The notes: generated from the letters alone by a model not told the origin. A stretch of 10,111 bases of DNA from Aliicoccus sp041838435 (GCA_041838435.1 JBGYPO010000136.1:1-10111); one strand, 5' to 3'. Positions 1-5,636 are shown, counted from the first letter of the stretch. Made by a program: numbers and translations.

Positions 1-207
1 AAAAATAATATTATTTTCTTTCACTAAATCTTCTAATGAATTTGCCAGATTCATATTTGTTTCTTTAGCTTTCTTATGAATCAAAGGTCCAATTTTAACA
101 TCTTCCTGCATAACATCATATGCACGAATCGAATTGAAACCTTGACTGATAAGTCCTTTAGAAATTTCATAGGCGGCTTCGCCAAATCCAATAAATCCGA
201 CTTTCAT
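1..207 (-). CDS. NAD(P)-dependent oxidoreductase (hydroxyacid/6-phosphogluconate dehydrogenase-like), N-terminal part
   Basis: Only the first 69 codons are inside the window; the gene continues past base 1. The protein opens with a beta strand and the dinucleotide-binding loop G7-x-G9-x-x-A12 in the context GFIGFGEAA, followed by an aspartate (D31) at the end of the second strand, a position that often selects NAD over NADP. GFGEAA is typical of dehydrogenases of the 6-phosphogluconate/3-hydroxyisobutyrate superfamily whose C-terminal part is the DUF1932 type, but that part cannot be seen. A GGGGGAAG ribosome binding site (213-220) lies 5 bases before the ATG and 16 bases separate it from the upstream aldolase-like gene, so the two are almost certainly co-transcribed. 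I infer that it oxidises or reduces a small hydroxyacid in the same pathway; the substrate cannot be told. Confidence 0.85.
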   Translation of the reverse strand, partial: MKVGFIGFGEAAYEISKGLISQGFNSIRAYDVMQEDVKIGPLIHKKAKETNMNLANSLEDLVKENNIIF

Positions 208-223
208 AACTTCTTCCCCCAAT

Positions 224-904
224 TTACCCATGAATCGTACATCCCATCTCTATAAGTTCTTCATCAGTAACAAATTGTTTTGTTTCCGTCCCATTTCTTA
301 AGGCTTCTAACTTCTTTTGTTCTGTATTGAATTTTTCTTTAGCATCTTTCAGCACTTGGGGGATTTCATCCGGTCGTAATGATATTACACCATCACTGTC
401 GCCAAACACTAAATCGCCCGGATGGATAATTAAATCATCAAATGCAATCGTTTGATTTACGACACCCGGTCCTGTTTTATAGGGCCCTTTGTGTGTGACA
501 CCTTTCGCATAAACAGGGAAATCATCATTAATAAAATCACCAACATCTCTTAAACAGCCATTGAGTACGATGCCGGCAATACCTTTATTCACACACATCA
601 ACTTCATGATTTCACCGAACAATGCGCGACTCATATCGCCGCCGCCATCCACAACAATGACATCTCCCGGTCTCGCCCTGTCAATTGCTTTGTGAATCAT
701 TAAGTTATCACCCGGTCTCGTTTTAACTGTTACTGCAGTACCCACTAAAACTTTACCTGAGTCATACTTCTTTAAGTCGCCGTCACTGCCGGGTATTCTC
801 TGCATGACATCACTGACATGAGATACGCCAATGGACTTAAACTGTTCAAGTATATCACTGCTTATCTGTTCAGCAGAAGGATAGACTTCAAAACCAATAG
901 TCAT
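224..904 (-). CDS. RraA-family protein, probable 4-hydroxy-4-methyl-2-oxoglutarate aldolase / oxaloacetate decarboxylase-like
   Basis: A 226-aa cytosolic protein of the RraA/HMG-aldolase fold. The glycine-rich core GDVIVVDGGGD (80-90) and the NGCLRD segment (115-120) are diagnostic. Characterised class II HMG/CHA aldolases carry D-x20-R-D around the metal and pyruvate site; here the spacing is kept as E98-x20-R119-D120, with glutamate in the first position, so a metal-dependent aldolase or 2-oxoacid decarboxylase role is plausible. The family name recalls E. coli RraA, an RNase E inhibitor, but that role should not be transferred to a Firmicute on family membership alone. An AAAGGAG site (913-919) lies 8 bases before the ATG. 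It is first in an operon with the dehydrogenase gene and faces a divergent RpiR regulator. I infer a catabolic operon that releases pyruvate or a similar oxoacid; the starting substrate is unknown. Confidence 0.85.
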   Translation of the reverse strand: MTIGFEVYPSAEQISSDILEQFKSIGVSHVSDVMQRIPGSDGDLKKYDSGKVLVGTAVTVKTRPGDNLMIHKAIDRARPGDVIVVDGGGDMSRALFGEIMKLMCVNKGIAGIVLNGCLRDVGDFINDDFPVYAKGVTHKGPYKTGPGVVNQTIAFDDLIIHPGDLVFGDSDGVISLRPDEIPQVLKDAKEKFNTEQKKLEALRNGTETKQFVTDEELIEMGCTIHG

Positions 905-920
905 AACACTAACTCCTTTA

Positions 921-936
921 TGTAATAATTGTTACA
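921..936. promoter_or_regulatory. Palindromic operator 1 (candidate RpiR-regulator site)
   Basis: TGTAATAATTGTTACA is an inverted repeat, TGTAA-N6-TTACA, with the central AATT also symmetric; only the sixth bases from each end break perfect symmetry. It lies in the leader of the aldolase operon, just before its ribosome binding site, and is nearly identical to the palindrome at 950-965. RpiR-family regulators such as HexR use TGTA-type half-sites, which fits the divergent RpiR gene. Binding by that protein is inference. Confidence 0.7.
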
Positions 937-949
937 AACAATATTTTTA

Positions 950-965
950 TGTAATATTTGTTACA
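950..965. promoter_or_regulatory. Palindromic operator 2 (candidate RpiR-regulator site)
   Basis: TGTAATATTTGTTACA repeats the TGTAA-N6-TTACA pattern of the site at 921-936, with centres 29 bp apart, close to three helical turns. It begins directly downstream of the -10 box of the leftward promoter and covers the predicted transcription start, a position that suits repression. Confidence 0.7.
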
Positions 966-968
966 TAC

Positions 969-997
969 ATTAAAACAGAGAGTTTTATCTTTGTAAA
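969..997 (-). promoter_or_regulatory. Sigma-A promoter of the aldolase/dehydrogenase operon
   Basis: Read leftward, TTTACA (-35, 992-997) and TTTAAT (-10, 969-974) each match the vegetative consensus at five of six bases and are 17 bases apart. The predicted start falls near 962, inside operator 2. This gives a leader of about 60 bases that contains operator 1 and the ribosome binding site. Confidence 0.6.
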
Positions 998-1005
998 GGC
1001 TTTCA
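992..1005. promoter_or_regulatory. cre-like site (candidate CcpA binding)
   Basis: TGTAAAGGCTTTCA matches nine of the ten fixed positions of the Gram-positive cre consensus TGWNANCGNTNWCA. The one mismatch is in the central CG pair, which here reads GG. It overlaps the -35 box of the leftward promoter, so bound CcpA would block RNA polymerase. Because the central CG is normally well kept, this is a candidate only. Confidence 0.45.
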
Positions 1006-1101
1006 TTAAAAATAAATTAGAAAATAATAATAATAAAACAGCTTTTGGAGAAATTTATATATGTTAAAGTTGAATTGATATAAATGGGGAGAGGGTAACC
1101 A

Positions 1102-1950
1102 ATGGATATTATAGAAGTCATAAAAAGTAATATATCAAGCTATACAAAGTCTCAAAAGAAAATCAGTGATTATATTTTAAAGCACTATTTTGAGGTTTCA
1201 TTTATGACCATAAAAGATCTATCTGTGGAGATAAAAACGAGTACGACAAGTATTGTTAGATTTGTTGAAACGATAGGTTTCTCTGGATATTCCGATTTTC
1301 AAAAAGCGCTGAGAGAATATATATCTAAAGACCAAACCCCAAAAACAAGACTGTCGAGAAACGAATTAAAAAGAATGAAGTTCGGTCACAATTCTTTTGA
1401 GAACATTATGAACGTCAATTTAGATAATATTGAGTCATTGAGTCGCATGAATGAAGACTCTCATTTAAAAGAAATAGTTGAACTTATTAATCACGCAGAC
1501 AAAGTTCACTGCGGATGTCTGAGAAGTGGTATACCGGTGGGACATTATCTGGTTGACGGTATCAACAGAACAACTGGAAATGCAGAAATGATTAATATGA
1601 ACTACTGGATTTACGAATTCGATAAAATAAAACCAAATGATGTCGTCATTCTTGTCAGTTTCCCAAGGTATATGAAAGAAGTACTGCATTTGGCACAAAC
1701 TTTGAAAGAACACTCAGAAGCAACGATCATTTCAATCACGGACAATTCAACATCGCCGATTGTGGAAATGTCAGATCACTGTATTTATACAGATACCAAC
1801 AGCATGGGGTTCCACAACAATCCAATCGCTGCAATGGTTGTGGCTGATTATTTAATTACAGAACTTACATTCATGAATCTGGATGAAATTAAGAATAGAA
1901 TTGATGTACTGAATTCAATTACAGAGAAATATAAAAAACATATAAAATAG
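1102..1950 (+). CDS. RpiR-family transcriptional regulator (HTH + SIS domains)
   Basis: A 282-aa protein with the usual two-domain RpiR layout and length. Residues 1-77 form the RpiR helix-turn-helix domain, with the signature TSIVRFVETIGFSGYSDF at 49-66. Residues about 122-250 form a SIS ligand-binding domain, with GCLRSG at 138-143 and VSFPRY at 185-190. The arginine-containing GxRS form of the SIS loop is found in RpiR proteins whose ligands are not always phosphosugars, so the effector should not be assumed to be a sugar phosphate. A purine-rich site, GGGGAGAGGG (1086-1095), precedes the ATG. Its own promoter is unclear; a TG-T-TAAAGT extended -10 near 1062-1070 is the best option. The gene is divergent from the aldolase operon, and the paired palindromes between them make it the probable local regulator. 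Confidence 0.93.
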   Translation: MDIIEVIKSNISSYTKSQKKISDYILKHYFEVSFMTIKDLSVEIKTSTTSIVRFVETIGFSGYSDFQKALREYISKDQTPKTRLSRNELKRMKFGHNSFENIMNVNLDNIESLSRMNEDSHLKEIVELINHADKVHCGCLRSGIPVGHYLVDGINRTTGNAEMINMNYWIYEFDKIKPNDVVILVSFPRYMKEVLHLAQTLKEHSEATIISITDNSTSPIVEMSDHCIYTDTNSMGFHNNPIAAMVVADYLITELTFMNLDEIKNRIDVLNSITEKYKKHIK

Positions 1951-1961
1951 TAACTCTAGAC

Positions 1962-2009
1962 AAAAACTAGTGTAAATGACAGGAAGTACCTTCATCTACA
2001 CTAGTTTTT
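1962..2009. terminator. Bidirectional terminator between the rpiR-type gene and the PAP2 gene
   Basis: Two 18-base arms (1962-1979 and 1992-2009) are complementary at 17 of 18 positions around a 12-base loop. The stem carries A5 on one end and T5 on the other, so it has a U-run in either direction. It sits 12 bases after the regulator stop and 22 bases after the stop of the convergent phosphatase. Confidence 0.9.
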
Positions 2010-2030
2010 ATCGGTTATTTAATTAAAACA

Positions 2031-2708
2031 TTACTTCAAACTCGGACTCTTATCATGCCAACCTTTCTTTTTCATCCATGTTTTAAGTCCAGGCAGCATG
2101 AGTTGATATAAGCTTGTGGAAATAAAGATGCTTGCAAGCCCTAATGTAAGTCCGCCTAATACATCAGTCGGATAATGAACGCCGAGATATACTCTGGACG
2201 TCATCACAAATATAATGATGAATACAGCAACTGTTCCTATAATAATCTTTTGCGATAATTTCTTTAATAAGAGTATGAGGACAAGGGCAATAAAACCATA
2301 AAATAAGACAGATGCAATCGAGTGGCCGCTCGGGTAACTCATAGAAGTCTCCGTTGTGATAACAAGGAAATCCGGTCGCTCTCTGTCAATGATGATCTTT
2401 AGCCTATCCATAATTATCAATGCACTGATTAATACAGTTAGTGCGAACCACACAGATGCGATATACATTCTTTTTACGAATAGTATGATTACAGTGGCAA
2501 GGCTCAATATAAATATTGCCAAGAAATCTGCAATGTCTGTCGCAACGGCTACGAAACTAGATATGCCATCAGTTACCTGGCCCTGTATGACAGAAATGAT
2601 TGCATCATCAAAGTGTTGTACCCAAGGGTGGTCACTGATAACCCCCACTGTAATTATTAAAAATAATATTAAAAACATTATACCGGTAATACCGAGTTTT
2701 TTAACCAT
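2031..2708 (-). CDS. PAP2-family membrane phosphatase
   Basis: An integral membrane phosphatase of the type 2 phosphatidic acid phosphatase family (225 aa from the chosen start). All three catalytic blocks are present: K104-x6-R111-P112, P126-S-G-H129, and S171-R-x5-H178-x3-D182. About six hydrophobic segments surround them, as in lipid phosphatases and undecaprenyl-pyrophosphate phosphatases of the PgpB/BcrC type, so the active site should face outward and act on a lipid phosphate. Which lipid is used is not shown. Another ATG lies six bases upstream (2714), but AAGAAG at 2716-2721 sits 7 bases before the ATG at 2708 and only 1 base before the other, so 2708 is preferred. The start overlaps the end of the upstream 55-aa gene, which suggests translational coupling. 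Confidence 0.9.
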   Translation of the reverse strand: MVKKLGITGIMFLILFLIITVGVISDHPWVQHFDDAIISVIQGQVTDGISSFVAVATDIADFLAIFILSLATVIILFVKRMYIASVWFALTVLISALIIMDRLKIIIDRERPDFLVITTETSMSYPSGHSIASVLFYGFIALVLILLLKKLSQKIIIGTVAVFIIIFVMTSRVYLGVHYPTDVLGGLTLGLASIFISTSLYQLMLPGLKTWMKKKGWHDKSPSLK

Positions 2709-2868
2709 GCACATGCTTCTTTCTGACTGATTTTATGTTTGCGTTACCGCCGTATTGTTTTTTAACAATTTTTCTGGCATCTACTTGAGAGCGCGCATTA
2801 ATATCTTTAGTGATATGATCATCCCCGTGCTCAAATGTAACAATAAAACAACGTGTCCCACATCGCAT
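2701..2868 (-). CDS. Small basic protein of unknown function (55 aa), upstream of and overlapping PAP2
   Basis: A short gene with a strong AAAGGAG ribosome binding site (2879-2885) 10 bases before its ATG. The product begins MRCGTRCFIVTFEHG and is rich in Lys, Arg and His, with no signal peptide or membrane segment. Its middle (about 18-45) looks like a small alpha/beta unit with the segment INARSQVDARKIVKKQYG. The stop codon TAA (2701-2703) lies just inside the PAP2 gene, in a different frame, giving an 8-base overlap with the preferred PAP2 start. The strong site, its own -10 box and the coupling to PAP2 support it as a real gene. I do not recognise the family, so no function is proposed. 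Confidence 0.7.
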   Translation of the reverse strand: MRCGTRCFIVTFEHGDDHITKDINARSQVDARKIVKKQYGGNANIKSVRKKHVHG

Positions 2869-2903
2869 TAAAATTTCGCTCCTTTAATAGAATTGATATA
2901 TGT

Positions 2904-2909
2904 ATTATA
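2904..2909 (-). promoter_or_regulatory. -10 box of the 55-aa/PAP2 operon
   Basis: A perfect leftward TATAAT preceded by TG lies about 36 bases before the small gene's ATG. I see no good -35 hexamer at 16-18 bases, so the promoter may rely on the upstream TG or an activator. Confidence 0.5.
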
Positions 2910-2942
2910 CATGAATCGATTTATTGAGATGAGCTGAGACAC

Positions 2943-2987
2943 AAAAAAACCAGTGTGGACGAATGCGGGAACATTAATCCATGCTAG
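2943..2987 (-). terminator. Rho-independent terminator after the fic/AhpD-remnant unit
   Basis: Read leftward, an imperfect 16-position stem (13 pairs, two of them G-T) with loop TTCCCG is followed by T7 (2943-2949). It lies downstream of the decayed AhpD-like fragment, so it is probably that gene's original terminator, now ending the Fic toxin-antitoxin transcript. The remaining 3000-3068 stretch shows nothing I can assign. Confidence 0.65.
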
Positions 2988-3068
2988 TGTTTATCTAAAG
3001 AATCTAATTTAACTATTTGGTTTTTCCGAAGTATTGAGGATTCGTTCAAATCACCTATACAATATTAT

Positions 3069-3158
3069 TTAAGTGTCTGATTTTGGAGGGTCGCCCACTG
3101 AAATCGCAAGCCTGTTCCAATAGTTAATCTGATTAATTGCGGCTACTAAGTCAATGTA
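3069..3158 (-). pseudogene. C-terminal remnant of an AhpD/carboxymuconolactone decarboxylase-type gene
   Basis: A 29-codon open fragment ending in TAA reads ...LVAAINQINYWNRLAISVG... The pattern of a hydrophobic helix, then N-x-W-N-R-hydrophobic-A, then a short tail with PP, is the usual C-terminal end of carboxymuconolactone decarboxylase/AhpD-like peroxidase proteins of Firmicutes. Those proteins run to about 140-150 residues and carry a CxxC motif, which is absent here. The frame hits a stop just upstream, there is no start codon or ribosome binding site, and the fic stop codon lies 8 bases away. I infer that the 5' part was lost when the Fic cassette arrived or by a deletion. The family assignment rests on a short motif read by eye. 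Confidence 0.6.
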
Positions 3159-3166
3159 TTATTCTA

Positions 3167-3748
3167 CTATGTCATTTTATACAAAGATTTTTGAAATACT
3201 TTTTCTAGCAGAGAGGTGTCAGTTTGTGATGAAATCATCGCTTCTAAATACTCTGATTTTTCTATAGTTTCAAAGTGCCAACTATAACCCATAGACTTGG
3301 CAATCTCTCTGATAACCAATCTTATAATTCTTCCATTTCCTTCTCTGATAGGATGGATCATGTTCAATTCCGTCTTATAGTAGACCAAACGTTCTGTAGC
3401 TTGTGCTAATGAATCCCAAGTTTCTTCTTCATTTATTTCTTTGATTATTTCATTTAACTGTTCTTTTATAAACTGGGGTTCACAGAATCTGGTGTTATCT
3501 TTCACCAAACTTACATCTCTAATTTCACCTGCAAAACTATAAATATTACTAAATAAAATTCTATGAATCTCAGTGACTGAATCGACAGTAAGTGGCAGTA
3601 CAAAATAAAAACCCTCATTTTCTAATTTCGTTATTGATAGATAAAAAGCAACTCTCTCGAGTTGCTCCAATTCTTGTATATTTCGTGCACCGAGAAGATT
3701 GGACTGTAATAGATATCTATCTTGGTTACGTATATTGTACTTTGTCAT
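3167..3748 (-). CDS. Fic-domain protein, class I toxin (probable AMP-transferase)
   Basis: A 193-aa single-domain Fic protein. The catalytic loop is H132-P-I-R-E-G-N-G-R140, followed by R143; it differs from the usual HxFx(D/E)GNGR by isoleucine in place of phenylalanine. The substrate-docking flap is seen at about 72-94 (FAGEIRDVSLVKDNTRF). Fic enzymes of this kind typically move AMP from ATP onto a target hydroxyl and stop growth, for example by modifying gyrase and topoisomerase IV. The protein has no inhibitory (S/T)xxxE(G/N) helix of its own, which fits class I, where the inhibitor is a separate small protein. Its ATG overlaps the antitoxin stop (ATGA) and has no clear ribosome binding site, so translation probably depends on the antitoxin gene. 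The target is unknown. Confidence 0.88.
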   Translation of the reverse strand: MTKYNIRNQDRYLLQSNLLGARNIQELEQLERVAFYLSITKLENEGFYFVLPLTVDSVTEIHRILFSNIYSFAGEIRDVSLVKDNTRFCEPQFIKEQLNEIIKEINEEETWDSLAQATERLVYYKTELNMIHPIREGNGRIIRLVIREIAKSMGYSWHFETIEKSEYLEAMISSQTDTSLLEKVFQKSLYKMT

Positions 3749-3903
3749 GTCGACGCGATTTTGCGTATTAATTCATTGGTGATTTTTTTGTTTGAATTAA
3801 TCGCTTCTAATATTAATTTTTGTTGTTTCTTGGAGACTTCCATACCTTCTAAAGCCAAGTTATGTGCGATTTGCTTATTAATTGTAGAATCTATAGTTAT
3901 CAC
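3745..3903 (-). CDS. VbhA-like Fic antitoxin (52 aa, GTG start)
   Basis: A short gene directly before fic. A perfect AAGGAGG site (3912-3918) lies 8 bases before a GTG start. The product reads NLALEGMEVSKKQQ at 15-28, which matches the first helix and turn of VbhA-type antitoxins: the key glutamate E19 followed by G20, then a second helix and a lysine-rich end. In this family the glutamate enters the Fic active site and blocks productive ATP binding. The usual Ser/Thr four residues before the glutamate is Asn15 here. The stop overlaps the toxin ATG by four bases. The order antitoxin then toxin, the coupling, and the strong antitoxin site against a weak toxin site are typical of such modules. 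It is easily missed because of its length and GTG start. Confidence 0.8.
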   Translation of the reverse strand: MITIDSTINKQIAHNLALEGMEVSKKQQKLILEAINSNKKITNELIRKIAST

Positions 3904-3926
3904 AACAAACGCCTCCTTATGACAAT

Positions 3927-3935
3927 ATTATACCA
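3927..3935 (-). promoter_or_regulatory. Extended -10 promoter of the Fic toxin-antitoxin pair
   Basis: Read leftward, TGGTATAAT is a perfect extended -10 (TGnTATAAT). The -35 region is weak, as is common for extended -10 promoters. The predicted start near 3920 leaves a leader of under 20 bases that begins almost at the ribosome binding site. Confidence 0.65.
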
Positions 3936-3968
3936 TTATTTTAAGGCTAAAATACAATCTAAAATCTC

Positions 3969-4007
3969 AAAAAAATAACACTCAGGAATCTTATGAATTC
4001 CTAAGTG
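3969..4007 (-). terminator. Rho-independent terminator after the SDR gene
   Basis: Read leftward, GTG-stem arms (3979-3989 and 3997-4007) pair at 10 of 11 positions, followed by TTATTTTTTT. It lies about 40 bases after the SDR stop and separates that transcript from the Fic toxin-antitoxin promoter. Confidence 0.75.
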
Positions 4008-4045
4008 CCATTTCAAAATTTTGTCAATATATTCTTTGTCAGCGA

Positions 4046-4783
4046 TTAAAGTACCGCAGTCATACCGCCATCAAGTACAAACTCTGCACCCGTTGCGTAT
4101 GAAGAGTCTTCTGATGCTAAGAATGCAACCATCTTCGCATACTCTTTTGGCTCTCCACCACGTTTGATAGCCAAGCCTTCAAACAACTCAGTCGAATCTC
4201 CAATCTGCTCTTTTAACATAGGTGTCATAATCGGTCCCGGGTGAAGTGAATTCACTAGTATATTATAATGACCTAAGTCAATCGCAGCTGATTTTGTCAT
4301 ACCGCGCACAGCGAATTTAGAAGCTTCATATGCAATACCACCTGGCAACGCACGAATTCCTTCTACTGATGAAACGTTAATGATTCTACCGTTTTTCGTT
4401 TTCTTCATTGATTCAACGATGTGGTGCATACCTAAGAACGTACCGACCTGGTTAATGTCAATAATCTTTCTGTAGTCTTCTTCAGTCATTTCTTCAACAC
4501 TCTTATAGAACACAATGCCAGCGTTGTTCACAAGAATATCTACTGGACCAAATGTATCTTCTGCTGTTTTGATTGCTTCTTTCCAGTTATCTCGACTGGT
4601 TACATCAAATTTTAAGAATTTTACCTTATCACCAAGTTCTTTGGCAAGTGCTTCTCCTTCGTCTACGAGCACGTCACCAAATACAACTTTTGCACCCTGA
4701 TCTACAAATTCACGCACAATACTTTCTCCTAAACCACGTGCGCCACCTGTAACGATTGCAACTCTACCATCTAATTTACTCAT
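4046..4783 (-). CDS. Classical short-chain dehydrogenase/reductase (SDR)
   Basis: A 245-aa Rossmann-fold oxidoreductase of normal classical-SDR length. Visible features are the cofactor loop T12-G-G-A-R-G-L-G19, D37 at the end of strand 2 (NAD preference), NNAG at 86-89, and the catalytic tetrad N111, S139, Y152, K156, with PG at 182-183. It resembles the hydroxysteroid/glucose 1-dehydrogenase group, but the substrate cannot be read from sequence. The frame stays open upstream, and a GTG at 4804 would add seven residues; I prefer the ATG at 4783 because it begins MSKLDGRVAIVTGG, exactly where the family begins. Neither start has a good ribosome binding site and no promoter is evident, so expression may depend on the upstream Fic gene 83 bases away, or the 5' flank may have been replaced. 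Confidence 0.92.
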   Translation of the reverse strand: MSKLDGRVAIVTGGARGLGESIVREFVDQGAKVVFGDVLVDEGEALAKELGDKVKFLKFDVTSRDNWKEAIKTAEDTFGPVDILVNNAGIVFYKSVEEMTEEDYRKIIDINQVGTFLGMHHIVESMKKTKNGRIINVSSVEGIRALPGGIAYEASKFAVRGMTKSAAIDLGHYNILVNSLHPGPIMTPMLKEQIGDSTELFEGLAIKRGGEPKEYAKMVAFLASEDSSYATGAEFVLDGGMTAVL

Positions 4784-4866
4784 ATATATAGGTTTCGTGT
4801 GCACTACGGCCGAAAATCCTGTGCTGGTGCACGCGGCGATTACCCCAATAGGCTTCCAAGATGGAT
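4784..4866. other. GC-rich junction segment between the second fic gene and the SDR gene
   Basis: By my count, 35 of 60 bases in 4801-4860 are G or C (about 58%), clearly above the AT-rich neighbours. It holds two GTGCAC palindromes (4799-4804 and 4827-4832). Two leftward frames are open across it, one of them in frame with the SDR, but neither gives a product I recognise, and no promoter or terminator is seen. It looks like imported or rearranged DNA at a recombination joint. Confidence 0.5.
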
Positions 4867-5592
4867 TTAGATCACACTCAAATACAAATCCAATGACGCT
4901 TCAACTTCATTTAAGACAAGTTCAATAAAATCATCATGATTATCTGTTGTATGAGCCTTATCGAGTGCGTTGTAATAGGCTAAACGATTTTCGACTCGAA
5001 TAATGGTTGGCGGGTAGCCAGCTTTCATTAATTCAAAGTTCAATAAGAGTCTTGCCGTTCGACCATTACCATCAATAAATGGATGTATGCCAACAAAAAT
5101 TGTGTGTAACATTGCACTTCGTTCTATAGGATGTAGGGTTTGTGAAGGTCCTTTATACCATTCCATCATTGAATCCATCTCATCTTGAATTTTAAAGGCA
5201 GGTGGCGGTGTATGCAAAGCCCCGGAAATAAAAACTTGCTGATTTCTGTATACACCTGCATATTGATCATCAATTCCTTTTAATACAAGTTGATGGAGTT
5301 GTTTAATCTCTCTTTCAGATAGAGGCACATCTTTACTTACTATATCTTCAAGATAGGATATAGCTTTACTGTGATTAATTACTTCTAAATGTTCTCTCAT
5401 TGTTTTGCCACCGACGGTAATACCCTCCAGCACTACTTTAGTCTCATTAATTGTTAGTGTGCTACCTTCGATAGCATTTGAGTTGTACGTCCATTCTAAA
5501 AAGAGCTTTTCTCTTAAAGATTCTAAAGAATGCTCTGGTAAGGGTCTTTTGGCGTCAAGCAGTTTCTTTTTAGCATCAACTTCTCCGAACAT
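4867..5592 (-). CDS. Fic-family protein, class II (N-terminal self-inhibitory motif)
   Basis: A 241-aa Fic protein with a full canonical catalytic loop H170-P-F-I-D-G-N-G-R178 followed by R181. The N-terminal part carries S38-N-A-I-E42-G43, the (S/T)xxxE(G/N) inhibitory helix that marks class II Fic proteins, which hold themselves inactive. Such proteins transfer AMP to protein hydroxyls, often including their own, and some also remove it. The C-terminal 60 residues (about 182-241) are helical and may help bind the target. An ATG lies 27 bases further upstream (5619), but the AAGGAG site at 5602-5607 falls inside that extension, 9 bases before the ATG at 5592, so 5592 is chosen. A leftward TATAAT at 5631-5636 can drive it. 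It needs no separate antitoxin, unlike the class I pair downstream. Confidence 0.9.
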   Translation of the reverse strand: MFGEVDAKKKLLDAKRPLPEHSLESLREKLFLEWTYNSNAIEGSTLTINETKVVLEGITVGGKTMREHLEVINHSKAISYLEDIVSKDVPLSEREIKQLHQLVLKGIDDQYAGVYRNQQVFISGALHTPPPAFKIQDEMDSMMEWYKGPSQTLHPIERSAMLHTIFVGIHPFIDGNGRTARLLLNFELMKAGYPPTIIRVENRLAYYNALDKAHTTDNHDDFIELVLNEVEASLDLYLSVI

Positions 5593-5630
5593 CAGACTCA
5601 TCTCCTTAATAAACTGCATGTCTACATATT

Positions 5631-5636
5631 ATTATA
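5631..5636 (-). promoter_or_regulatory. -10 box of the class II fic gene
   Basis: A perfect leftward TATAAT about 40 bases before the chosen start. No convincing -35 box is seen. It also places the RNA start near 5624, so the ATG at 5619 would be almost leaderless, which further supports the start at 5592. Confidence 0.5.

Noticed and set aside
224..904. Naming the RraA-family gene as an RNase E inhibitor or a menaquinone methyltransferase
   Set aside because: Both names come from old transfer of annotation. The E-x20-R-D spacing and the neighbouring dehydrogenase fit a lyase better.
2356..2730. Rightward 124-codon open frame opposite the PAP2 gene
   Set aside because: It lies antisense to a phosphatase with all three catalytic motifs intact and has no ribosome binding site of note or recognisable domain.
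3722..3922. Rightward 66-codon frame over the antitoxin gene
   Set aside because: The leftward antitoxin in the same place has a perfect ribosome binding site, coupling to fic and a recognisable motif; the rightward frame has none of these.
4784..4804. GTG at 4804 as the SDR start
   Set aside because: The seven added residues are not part of the SDR fold, the family begins at the ATG at 4783, and the GTG has only a poorly spaced AGGA upstream.
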